64,000 bases of DNA from Certhia americana (taxonomy: Eukaryota > Chordata > Aves > Passeriformes > Certhiidae): positions 45,840,048 to 45,904,047 of the forward strand of contig CM031879.1 of the NCBI GenBank assembly GCA_018697195.1. Direction: 5' to 3'. The notes under the pieces were generated by a model. That model ran no database searches and was not told the DNA's origin. It saw only the letters and a program-made list of their open reading frames with translations. This document shows, in pieces, positions 12,749-31,400 of this stretch (positions within the stretch are counted from its first letter, which is position 1; every line of letters begins with the position of its first letter). The translations under genes and the position numbers were made by a program.

Positions 12749-14976
12749 TGTTTAGCTAAGGCTAGTGGTAAGGTTCAAGGCTGCACCACCTACTCTGAAA
12801 TCTCTTCCAAGAACACAGAATGCCTGTCACAGAGTCCAAAGAAGTAGTATTTTTCACTATGTTTTCTCCAAGAAGATACCAAGGGAGGAGGCATCGAGTG
12901 TCAGAAGATGCTTGGCCAAACCTTTGCCAAATCTCTCTCAGCATCCTGACCACAAGCTTGCCTTTTCCAGTCTGCCGCACTCTGTAGCTCTCAGCCAGAG
13001 CTCTCATCTGGAACCTGTAACCTCAACATGACACTTGGCTCCTGGAAACATTTCACAAAAAATGGAGAAGACACAGTATCTCTGGCACTGCTTTCTTCCC
13101 ACTAAGGTTTCCCATGTTTGGGGATGATTCATGAGCTTCAAGAGTTAATCTTTTGGTGAAGGTAGGACTGCAAAATACAGCCCTCTAGCTGAACACCCAT
13201 GGCTGAAGCAAGGAGGGAGTGAGAGAAAGAGAAGAAAGAAAAGGACAGCCTGTGGAGGATTGGATTTTTTTCCACACTTGCACTTGTTTTTTCTAACTGT
13301 TTGGATGGTTGGTTTTAGTTCCATGCTGGGGACTGGCAACGATTTTCTTTCATTGTGTGACATACATTTTTAAATGAACATTAAAGGTGCTGAAAGCCTG
13401 GGGTAGACACTTTTTCTTTTTTTTTTAAGAAACAACATTTTCAATTCAAACTGCAATAAAACAATTAGTGTCTCTGCTTGCTGACCGAGACCCAGGTTTG
13501 AGACCCTACAAGAACATATTCAGCCAGTAAGCAGATCTACATTAACCTCATAAAAATGTTCCAGGAAGCCTACAGACAGAGGAGAGATTTGCATTGCTGG
13601 AGCTGGTATCTACCATCTCTTCAAGCTGTTCTCTTCTTCCCAAGGTAAAGCAGTCCTTATAGATTCCTTAGCTATGCCAAATTTTATCTTTAAGAGTGAC
13701 ATTTTACATATCAGATGTTCATGTCATATCTGATATTTGACAAAGACTGAAGTTAAAATGGTCCATTCTTTTCCAAAAACAGGCAAGAGGAAAAAAGCTA
13801 TTTTACCAACATTAAGAAAAAGATAGTGACCTTTATAAAAAGCTCCCGTAGTTCTCTGCTTTCAAGGGACATGAATTTTGATGAGAGAGGAAAGCAAACA
13901 TTCATTTCATGCTGATTTTTACCGTACTTGTGAAAACCTAGACAGGTCATAAGCCTTTGGAAAAACTGCATTTTACAGTTGTTCAAGAAAAATTATTAGA
14001 GCTTTCAAAAAAAAAACCCATCCTTTTTAAAATCCTGTCCTGACTGGGCCTTCTGCAGGCAAAGGCTCAAATAAGGCCTATACGTGGACTGGGGGAAGCA
14101 GAAGGAGGTATCCATCGCTTGGGTTTGTATTTCCCATGATTGTGCCTGCTCCCAGCACATAGGGTTCTCTGGAAAAGGAGGCTGACTACTTCCATAGCAA
14201 TAGGAAAGAACCAGGAAGATAATCAGGATACATTGACTTGGGACACTGCAAGAAGTAAGGCTAAAATGCCACATGGGAGAAGAGAACTGGGAGGTGTGAC
14301 ATCTGGACTATTTGGACAAAGAGACTGTGACTTGTTGGAGCTGAGGAGAGGGGAAGACAGACAAGACAAGGCGTCGGAATGTGAGATAAATGGAAATGGA
14401 TGAAAATAAGTTAGTCCAGCAGTGGAGACTGGATTTTTCTAGATCCAGGTTCTGGAGCTTAGATTCTTTGTCTGTAAGGTAGATTCTAACTTTGCTAGGT
14501 GAGAACCAGACTGGGACAAAAAGCCAGAAGGGCAAAACAGACAAGATAAGCTGGTGGAGACAAGACAAAAGTCAGCAGTGGGAGAGAAAAGCTAAGACGT
14601 TTGTAGCCACTAAACCATGCAGTTTGGCAAAGTGTTGGCTTTTTCATTACACAAAGTCAAACACTGCAAAAGAGGTAACACATCAGCATTATAGTGTTTC
14701 AACCAATTTGAATGCATCCCATTTTGCATAACAACTAAGAATGAGTCCTGAATCAACAATTTTTCTTGCAGGACCCTGATCTCATTGAATGCACTAGATG
14801 GATTAATTTGGGGATCAAACTTAGCTGTTTGGAAAGCAGGCAGTAATCAAGTGAGAGGTTGAGAATGGCTAGAACAAACAGGAAAATCATATTGCTAAGC
14901 CAGCTGAAAGGTGTACTGGAAGGCTGGATTTGTCCCAACCTCTGCACAAGGCCATGGTGGTACAAATGAAACAGAA
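12749..14976 (-). other. GRIN2B: GRIN2B intron: nothing recognisable
   Basis: This is AT-rich, apparently unique sequence between two CR1 copies. No exon, RNA gene or repeat is visible beyond short A or T runs (about 13410-13427 and 14008-14018). Confidence 0.75.
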
Positions 14977-15210
14977 CAGAATATTATATTATATTTCAGT
15001 TGAAAGGGACCTACAACAATCATCTAGTCAAATGCCTCCTAGACACTGACAGGCTTGGAGCATTGACCACCTCTTCAAGAAACCTGGTTCAGTGTCTGAC
15101 CACCCTCTCAGTGAAGAAAACCATCCTAACATCCAGTCTAAACCTCACATGGCGCAGCTTCAAACCATTCACATGCATCCTATTACTGGACACAAGGGAG
15201 AAGAGGTCAG
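14977..15210 (-). mobile_element. CR1 LINE, 3' end, minus orientation (~235 bp)
   Basis: Read on the + strand it is the reverse complement of a CR1 3' region: 'cagttgaaagggacctacaa', 'catctagtcaaatgcctcct', 'accctctcagtgaagaaaac', 'taacatccagtctaaacctc' and 'gcatcctattactggacaca'. The terminal octamer repeat is degraded into an AT-rich stretch. It is the only CR1 in this intron in sense with GRIN2B. Confidence 0.88.
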
Positions 15211-18200
15211 TAAAAACTCTTAAACCAGATTTTTTACAAGCAGTCTCTAAATCTGTATTTTCTGTATGCTTAACCAAATCTAGGCAAATCCTTTGGCCCC
15301 TTTTTTTGGTCTGGTGGCAATACGAAACAAAAATAAGTACTGTATTGGGAGCCCAATTTTGGAAAATCAGTAAGTATAAGGTTTTGACTTTGCTGAAAGA
15401 AAAAACACATATATATATTCAGCCTGACTTCTTTTGAATCTGAACATTTTCAAACCTCTTTTTTTTCAAATGAAAGGAAGATACATACTGAAGTTATAAA
15501 GTAATTGGAATTCAAAATCCTGTGTTTCATCTCAAATATATTGAAAGAAATAATTTAAAATAAAATTTAAAAAGGGAAATCGTTTGGAGATTGTTTCATT
15601 TTTCTCCTGGGTTCAAGATGATTTCTGCAAAACAAACAATTATATGGCATATAAACCAACAGCCCATATAACTTGTATGTCACCAAATTTCCATTTCTAC
15701 ATTAATAAAAAATCAATGAAAAACGGTGCTCAGTCTTAGGCAAGACTTGGCAGGGGGCAATTGAAGAATTGCTGAGTTGAAGACAAAGAGAAATTTGCTT
15801 TGAACACTGAAAGCATTCTGTAATGATCAGTATTTTGAATAATGAGATTCTAGGCATCTCAGATGGGCCATGAAAAATTAATAGACATTTTTGACCTTAA
15901 TCTTGCTGCACCTCAGTTCCCTGCCTATACAATGGGTTTACATAAAGTAGCTTGTGTCCTCTCATCTTGTAGGAATAGGGTGAAAATCTATGACTTCATG
16001 ATGTACCAAGATACTGGCCTAACGTGCCACAGATAATACCTTAAGAGAAAGGATCCTCAATTCTCAGCAACTTGTGAAAGCAATACAAAGCCTAAAGATA
16101 CACAGTAAGCAAGGCGAAGGAAACAAAATACTGAATCACTTCTCAATCAGGAAATGTCACCTGTCCTGCATACAGAAGCAGGCAGGGGTCCTGTCTTGAA
16201 AGACAGTACTGAAACCACTGCTCTATAATGCATAGGCACAAGAATGCCAAATTAAGATTGCAGCCTAAATTCTGGCATTTTCTTCTGTTTGAAGTGCTTG
16301 CCTTTGCAACCTAAATAATATTCTTCTGACACAGTTGTGTGTACGTAATATATGAAAGGCTCTTGGCTCGGGGGCCTTGGACTTCACAGAACATTGCAGC
16401 AGTCCCCCTGAGTTTTCCTCCCCAGTTATTTTGCTTCCAGCTCATACCGATTTTGTAGCCGTGTATCAGAGCTTGTCTTCTCCTGCCTCTCTCCTTTACC
16501 ACATGCCCTTCCTCAGAACTGCTTCCTCACCTCCAGCCACCCACCCTGCCAGCTCCCCAGCACCAGCTCTCATTGCTGCATTGCTAATTATTTGCTTGGG
16601 CAATCACGATCCCAGGACTGTGAGCACAGACAGAGGTCTCACTTCATTAGATATAAAACAGCAAATACAATAGCATTTCAGGGCAAAATTGCAATAGTGT
16701 TGGCATTCTGCATCCTTCCCAGGTCTGGTCCATAATGCAGAGGTGCCTGCCTCCATCTCTTCTTTCTTTGCAGCCTTCCACCCAGTAACTGTACTGGTAG
16801 GCGGCAGAAAGGAAAACTTTGACTCATCACACCTGTCTCTAATGGCAGTTGTCATGCTCCTTATAACCCCAGGTTCCCTAACATTTTCACTGCGATATAA
16901 CTTCTGTAGTATTACAGTCTTTATTCATATCTCTTTACCTGCACAGCAGCTTAAGCATTCTCTACTTCTCACCTGAAAATTCTTTTGGAGTAAAACTCCC
17001 TTCAGAGAATTTCTGGTATTGTTTTGTTCATCCTGCAAAACACACCCAAAGCCTTATGCAAATACCATACAGACAACAAGTTTGCATCAAATGAAACAAA
17101 GCAACCATATCAGGGTGGAAGTAGGGCCTGATGTTTAAAAAAATTCTGTGCAGAGAAAAAAATAACTTTTAAATTGCAAAAAAAGGAACTACTTGAAACA
17201 ACGAGTTCACAGCTTCTTTAGTTTTCAAGGATGTTTTTTCTACTAATATTAAGCTTCAGAAGTTGAAAATGTCAAAACAATAGACAGCAACCAATCCAGT
17301 CCAAACTGTGGATAATCCTCTTCTCCCTGGCTTCATGACACCTGTCAGTGGAAGATTCTCCTTTGCTAACATCCCTTGTCCTGTCCTAAGTTCCTGACTC
17401 ACTCCTTTTTCTTATTCCCTCTCTCCCTTTTCTCTCTCTCCCCTGGCTCTCTCCCTGGTGAACACTGAGCTGCAAGAAGCATTCCTGGGCTAGAAATTAA
17501 CATATTAATGAAGAAAGAGCCTTGAAGAAGGGTTGAGAGATGGGGAGAAAACAGAGAGAGGATGCAGGCAGAACAAAATAACAAAGGGAAGATACAATGA
17601 AGAAGGGACACAGAGCCAAAGCACAAAGGGAGAAAAAAAAAAAGCCTGTCTTGGGAACTTGTGCTACTTCAAACACTTCCATGGGAAGAGAAGATAAAAG
17701 AGAGGGAAGAAAAGGGGTAGGAAAAATGGTGTGGTTCTTCTGTTTTAAGATTTAATATTTCTATAGAAAAGAATCACCTATTGAGGGAAGGATAAGAAGA
17801 TGGAAGATGGGAGTGATGGAAGGACACAGAGACACACAGAGAGGGTATGACAAATAACAAGAGCAGTGGCTTCATCCTTGGCTGTTTGCAAAACACCATG
17901 AGCATGGAATCATGGAAACACCAGTGCAATGGGCTATTGCCTCCCCTGTAACCTCCTGTTCTCTCCTTCCACAATGTAAACCTGCAAGCCTGCCCCTAAA
18001 TTATGCTGAAAAAGAAGGATAAAATGTCAGTTAGCAAGGACTACTGTTAACCAGGCAATCTCACGAGTGTCCCACTCCCAACCCCTCTCAGTGCTCTCAG
18101 GCAAACAGTGGGAAACCCATCAGGATCAGTGGGTTGAGGAGGAAGTAAAAAAACAGTTAGTTCAAATATCTAAGAATTTGTTCCATCCTCTCTGTTCCTC

Positions 18201-19810
18201 TATTTGACTACCCACTATTTACATCCCTCTTTAGAAGCACTGCAGAAGAACAGATTCTGAATAATGCAGAAGAATACATTCTAAATTTCCTCTAGCATCC
18301 ACTGGCCAGAACAAGCCCACCATTCCCATGCCTACTGACAAGACAAAAGGAGGGGAATAAAAGGACTCCTGGCCTGAAGTCGGAACGTAAAGAAATAGTA
18401 TTTTTAGTGGTGAAACACACAGCAGACATTGTAAAACCAAGGCATAAGGACTTGATTTAGGAAAACAAGCTTTTTGACATAGGTCTACATCAGTAAAGGT
18501 GTGAGTTGTTACCAGAGAGCCATTCTTGTAAAACAGACCACTCTCAGTTTGTCCACATCTTTCCCAGTCCCACCAGCATGTGCCTCTACACAAAAACTTG
18601 CTCCACAGCTCCCAGGTGGTACCAATCTGGCTCCTTGACACATCACCAGACTACTGCAATACTGAAAACACACTCAATACCCTGAGGATTGGCTGAGGCC
18701 CATGGTCTTGTGCAGCAGCCTCCTAGAAATGTAGTAATTAAGTAAATAGCCACAGGCACAACAGTGTTTGTCTCCTTGACCAGCCCAACACCTCCTTTCT
18801 TCTATAATGATGAGGGGAGTGGACCAAGGACTGTTTGAATGTCACTCAGCCATCTCCAGATGAGACCCCTAGGTGCTACAATACAGCTTTCTTTGATATT
18901 TAAATAAACTTTCAGCATTAACCTCTATCGCAAATGTGACAAATTTATATGGCTTCTTTCCCTTGACTTCTCAGAAAACAAGAGGAGGTTCAGGGATTTC
19001 CTGGCACAGGACTTCCCACTGCTCAGCTTCACCAGAACAGCCACAGCAAAAGTCACAGCATTCATGCAACTGCCTGGTTTTGGGTACTACTGCTGCTCTG
19101 ACCTGTGGCATCTGAAAAGGCAAGGCAAGCTCCAAACCACACAGAGGAATGAAAGTCAGTCTCAACCACAGCCCTCCCACTTAGAGAACCAGCTGCATGT
19201 CCTTCACAGTGAGTGCTCTAAAACCAAGCCCAGTGATGCTTTATATTTCCCCAAGTGGTCCTCCATCTGCACCACATCCCCACACTCCCTTTCTCTCAGT
19301 GCCCTTCTCTGGGGACCTGCTTCCACACTGATAACTGATGGCTGCGACAAATATTTCTGCGCTTCTGCAGCTGAGCACCCAGCTCAAAAGGGAGGAAACC
19401 AGCAGCTGTGCAAACCAGCCTGATCTGCAATGCAAGTTGGTGAATGCCTCTCATCTGGGCAGCTCTCCTCTCCCTGTGGCTAACCCTACCCCTGAATGCC
19501 TACATACCCTCCATACTGGCTTACACAGTCCTCCCAGTGCCATCCACTGTTGGGAGCACCATGCTTTTCTCATTTGGCTCCCTCACTCTGCCAAGCTTTC
19601 TTGTTAAGCAATTTCATGGAACTATAATAAACTATTTCAAATCAATTTCACAGCATTGCTAAGCTTGTGCCTTCATCAATTCAAGCTTGAGCCTTCCATG
19701 AAAAAATTGCTTGGAGAAAAAAATACAATCAGTAAAATAAGTAAACTTCTCGCTCTAACAGTCAAGTCTAGAGCCTTTTCCAGAGGTGCCACCTCCAAGG
19801 TTGGCATAAC
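15211..19810 (-). other. GRIN2B: GRIN2B intron: nothing recognisable
   Basis: This is an AT-rich intron with CT-rich patches (for example 17399-17460). Open frames up to about 136 codons (18231-18641) show no recognisable protein. No repeat family was identified. Confidence 0.75.
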
Positions 19811-20228
19811 TCTCCTGTGAGGAAAGGCTGACAGAATTGAGATTGTGCAATCTGGAAGAGAGAAGCCTTTGGAGTGACCTAATTGTGGCCTTCCAGTATC
19901 TAAAGGGAACTTGCAGGAAAGATGAGTCAAGACTATTTACAAGAGCTTGTACTGACAGGACAAGGGGGAAAGGGTTCAAACTGAGAGAGAGTAGGTTTAT
20001 ATTATGTATTAGGGAAAAATCCTTTACTGTGAGCATGGTGAGGCACTGGAACAGGCAGCCCAGAGAAGCTGTGGATGCCTCACTCCTAGGGGTGTTCAAA
20101 GCCAGGTCAGATGGGACTCTGAATCTGGTCTAGTTGAAGATGTTCCCTCTCATGGCAGGGAGCTTGGAACTTCAAGATGATCTTCAAGGTCCTCTTCCAA
20201 CTCAAACCATTCTGTGATTCTGTGATTC
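19811..20228 (+). mobile_element. CR1 LINE, 5'-truncated 3' end (~420 bp)
   Basis: It starts at 'tctcctgtgaggaaaggctg' and includes 'ggccttccagtatctaaagg', 'tgaggcactggaacaggcag' and 'gatcttcaaggtcctcttcc'. It ends with two clean copies of the octamer tail (ATTCTGTGATTCTGTGATTC). The well-kept tail suggests it is among the younger CR1 copies here. It is antisense to GRIN2B. Confidence 0.94.
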
Positions 20229-23200
20229 ATCTGATCCATAGTCCCACATTTGCAAAAAGCAAGACCTTCTCCATCTCAAAGCTACATTAAAACCAAAATA
20301 GATCTGCAAGTAAATCCCCCCGGGATCTCAGCTACATGCCTGCAAGGAAAGGAAAAGGAAACTGAGACAAGGGCAGCAAAAGCATGCAGGACTCTGAAAT
20401 AATGGTTCAGCTGCACTTCCTGAATCTGGGCAAGTCAAATGCTGGAAAGCCCAATATCCCATGCTGCCCTGCAGAACAGCTTTTTGACATGAATACACAC
20501 TACGCATACTGAAGAGCAGTTGCTGGATGTTCAGATTTATTCAGAGGCTGTAAGCATCTGTATTTTGCACCTCAAAGTCTTCACAGTCCCTTGGTGATGC
20601 TGAAGAGCATTTTGTCATGGCTTAAGTACCAGCTCTTGTACGCTCTCACCATGCCATACGTCACCACTCAGATGCTGAAGGACAACATCAGCATCTTTGT
20701 GAAGAAGGTAGAAAGCATTGCTTGCAGCAATTTGTTTGAGGTACCTCACGTCACTCACAGGGCCTAATCTGTCAGTGACACATTATTTTAAGGGGGAAGA
20801 AAGCAATGAAAAGTATCCTTTTGGGAGGACCATCTGTTACATATGACATCTATTACCCATGTGGCTAAATCCTCTCAGAGCTTCATTGCAGTCAACCCAT
20901 TTGCTCTCCATCCAGTTCTAGTCATCACTTGTCTGTAACCACAGCAGCCTTGCTGGACATCTCCCTCTGCCCAGCGCTGTCTCCAGGGGAAAAAGGCAGA
21001 TAACCAATGTAAAATCTAGATATATCAGCTCAAAACATTCATTCTCTTGGGACGCAGGAGGTCACTGAAATTAGATATCATTTGCTCTTGAAGTCTGCAT
21101 GCTGGAAAAGCTGCTAACCTCCTTTGTGAAACCACTTCTGAAGCTGCTGGCTGCCTGCTTCACACAGGCATAAGAGAGGCATGTGTGGCACTGCCGCTAA
21201 TATCTTGCACTCATTAAACACCCCCAATGTCTTGGCGAAAATCCACCTCTAGTAAATTCATTCTGCCAGCTGAAATTCCTTGTGCAGCTCCAGTGAGGTG
21301 CAGTATTCATCTCCACTTTGTACTATATTCTGTTAAACAGTTGCTCTATTTCACCCCAGAGATGGCTGGATTTTTTTGGTGAATTAAGCCATCTCCTTCT
21401 ACTTTGTAAAGTGCTTTGGAACTGCAGATAAAAGATGCTACAGCCTGTCATAAATAAATGTAAGATGCTGACACTGCTACTGGAGGTAGCCATCTTGCTG
21501 AAAAATGATTTCATTTGTGACACTAATAATACAGGGAGGAACACTGGCCAAGACACTGAAAACTCATTTCCATATCATTTTAATACAGCTTCAAAAACCA
21601 AGGAAAAAAGTCAATATTGAGTCAGCATTTGTGCATTTTTAACCACTGTTGGGCTACAGAGATTCACAGGTTTTCAGTCCATTGTGGCAGCTCTCTTCCA
21701 CCATGGCCACACCAACAAGAGGGTGAACTCTTCATCTGATTATCTGCTGTCTCTCCAAATCCTTAACAAAGACCAACACTGAGGCCACCAAAGCTGTTTT
21801 TCCACCATTTCTCATGGTACACTACTGCAAAGAGAGGCCAAATCATCTCACCCTCTTTATTCACTTGAGACAGGAGTAGAGACCTGTTTAGTGTGATATA
21901 ACAAAATCAGAAATCTCTCCATAGGGGAGAAAAAGAGCTTTCTTTGCATGAAGATGGCCAGCAGCATTCAGTCCAATTGAATCATCTCAAGGGCAACTAT
22001 GGTTGTATTTTAATATTCATTTTATATTAAGGTGCTTGCAGGCTTGAGTAGGGACATTTTTATTACTTAAATCAGGAAAGAACATGCTGCAGAAATGATA
22101 GAGCAGGGTGTACTGAACTAGCTGACAGGCCTCTGCTATTTCTATTTTTTTTGTTATTATTTCTCTCACATTCAAGCATTTTAAACACTACATTTCTAGA
22201 TTATATTCCATTCAAATACTTCCAGAATTATAGTGTACAGTGAATGTACAATACAAAAAAAATTACACAAAGGTAACTTACATCACCCTCAAATATTTCT
22301 ATTTCAATTCAAAATCACATTAACCTTAGCAAAGCAGGAGTTTCTTGTCTAATGCTGCAAACCAATTTCTGAAGTTTGAAGTGAAGCTAGCTTTGAGTTA
22401 TTTGTCCACACCAACAGAAACCCCACTGCTGGTTAATTATTTGAAAGCAGAACAAATTCATTCATTTCACACTCTCTTAACTCAAAATTGGATGAACAAG
22501 GATTTTTTGCTCAGATTTTTAAAAAAATGTTCACCTTTGGACTGTGAATGAAAATAAAATTTGCAAAGTAAAACAAAATGTACTTTGAAAATTATTGTTA
22601 TTTGAAAATAGGCCAGTGGAGAGGTCTGTACACTGCAGAGGGAGGTCTGGATTCTGCACAGGTAGCAGGTATTCAAAACCTGTTACCCACACAAAATTTG
22701 GCAGGGTCCCTTTCAGAAAAGTATTCAGCTTCCCCACAGATATGCAGATCTACATTGTCCCAAATTGTGGATGCAAGACTTGAGTAACCCTTAAAGCAAT
22801 GATTTTGAGAGGAATTTCATCAGCAGCATCTAGTCAGGAGTGCTCTAAGCCTCAATTCAGGAAAGCACTTAACCACGCACAATCTCTTGGACAAAGCATA
22901 GATGGCAAAAGCCACTGAACAGCAGGTGCTCCTGCAGGGCAGCAGGCAGCTGTTTGACAGGGCTCAGCTCCATCACACAAGTGTGTCAGACAGAAAGGGG
23001 AAAAGAACACCCCCATTCAAAGTTAAACCACAGGAATAGTGTTAAACTGCAGAACATAAAAAATATCTCATCCCAGACACACCAGGGTTAATACCTCACT
23101 CTTTTCCAAGAAAGGTCACCTGACTTTATCTTTTTTCCTTTTTTAGTGAATTTCTGACTGCACAAAGGCTGTCGTGATGTCGTCACGTTCCCCCCTCACC

Positions 23201-24027
23201 TCCCAGCCTTCCAGGAGGGAGAACTAGGTGCAAGCAGTGCTGGTGTCTTGTCAAACCAAATCATGAACCCAAATTGCATCAAAGAGAAGAAAAAGCTGCT
23301 CCAGAGCTGCACAGGGAGCCATAGCAACGCAGCAGTTCCTATTTTTAAAAACTTGAAAGATAGTAAGAACATTAAGTCTGAGGGGAGGAGAGAGGGGGAA
23401 AAAAAAAAAAAAAAAAGAAACTACGTTTCTATCAGAAAGAAAAAAAAATGCACATGTTCCTGATAGACGCCAGTGATGAAACCACATATGGCCAGCCATA
23501 AGTGTGCAGGTGTGCAAGCCAGAAAATATCCATTGTCCCATCAAGCCAGTTCTTGAAGGAAAAAAGGTATTTCTCAGCTTCCCTCCATTGCTCTGCTAAA
23601 GCAGGCTCTCAAATTCCCTGAGACACTTTCAAGCCCACAGCACCTTAATGCATTTTGTGATCAGAGCAGGATCAGCAATGCATAGGTGGGGCTAAACTAT
23701 AGCCCGAACTGGGTTTGTGGTTTCAAACCTCCACCACAGAAGGAGGATTTTGACTCACTTTCCATGAGGAGAGAGTCTGAAGGCACACATTAAAACATAT
23801 TGTCACCAGCAAGTGAAGTTGCCACGGTACTAGCACTAATTGGACTTGGCTGCAGAGCAGAAGATGTCTCAGAGGGCTGGAAGCAGAACACAGACGTTTT
23901 CCCATCTGGAAACTGATGGTGCATACCAAAATTCATTCCCAGCTGGTGGATTTTGGAGGCGTTTATGAAAGGGTATGTCCTTTAATCAAAAGATAACCCT
24001 TGCCAAAAACCCATCACTTCACTTGAA
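20229..24027 (-). other. GRIN2B: GRIN2B intron: no gene; poly-A tract
   Basis: No exon or retroposon was identified. An 18-base A run at 23399-23416 follows a purine-rich stretch. Sequence around 23165-23200 has a few CpG-containing CRE-like half sites ('gatgtcgtcacg') but no full TGACGTCA. Confidence 0.75.
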
Positions 24028-24176
24028 CCCTTTTATTAGCTCAGTTGGTTAGAGCAAGGTGTTAATATCAGCAAGGTTGCAGGTTCAATCCTTGTAAAGG
24101 CCATTCACTTAAGAGTTGGACTCGATGATCCTTGTGGGTCCCTTCCAGCTCAGAATACTTTGTGATTCTGTGATCC
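24028..24176 (+). mobile_element. tRNA-Ile-derived SINE with CR1 tail (TguSINE1 type)
   Basis: The head is a decayed tRNA-Ile: A box TAGCTCAGTTGG (24037-24048), anticodon AAT in its loop (24064-24066), B box GGTTCAATCC (24082-24091) and an acceptor arm ending GGCCA at 24099-24103. It is followed by a unique body ('ttcacttaagagttggactc', 'gatgatccttgtgggtccct') and a CR1-like tail ending TGTGATTCTGTGATCC. This head-body-tail order defines TguSINE1, a passerine SINE mobilised by CR1 machinery; tail sharing with CR1 is visible directly. The head carries substitutions in the D, anticodon and T arms, so it is not a functional tRNA gene. Orientation is antisense to GRIN2B. No target-site duplication was seen, as expected for CR1-mobilised elements. 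Confidence 0.93.
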
Positions 24177-31367
<7,191 letters not shown>

Positions 31368-31400
31368 CTAAAATAGGAAGTCAAAGAGAGGAAGAGAGAA
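31368..31400 (-). other. GRIN2B: 3' splice site (acceptor) of the GRIN2B exon
   Basis: Read on the minus strand, a long pyrimidine tract (TTCTCTCTTCCTCTCTTTGA) is followed by CTTCCTATTTTAG and then the exon base GAT (Asp138). The AG is at 31369-31368. An in-frame TAG just upstream confirms that the frame cannot extend into the intron. Confidence 0.95.

Noticed and set aside
24028..24103. Functional tRNA-Ile gene
   Set aside because: The A and B boxes are legible, but the arms carry multiple substitutions and the sequence continues directly into a SINE body and CR1 tail; it is a SINE head.
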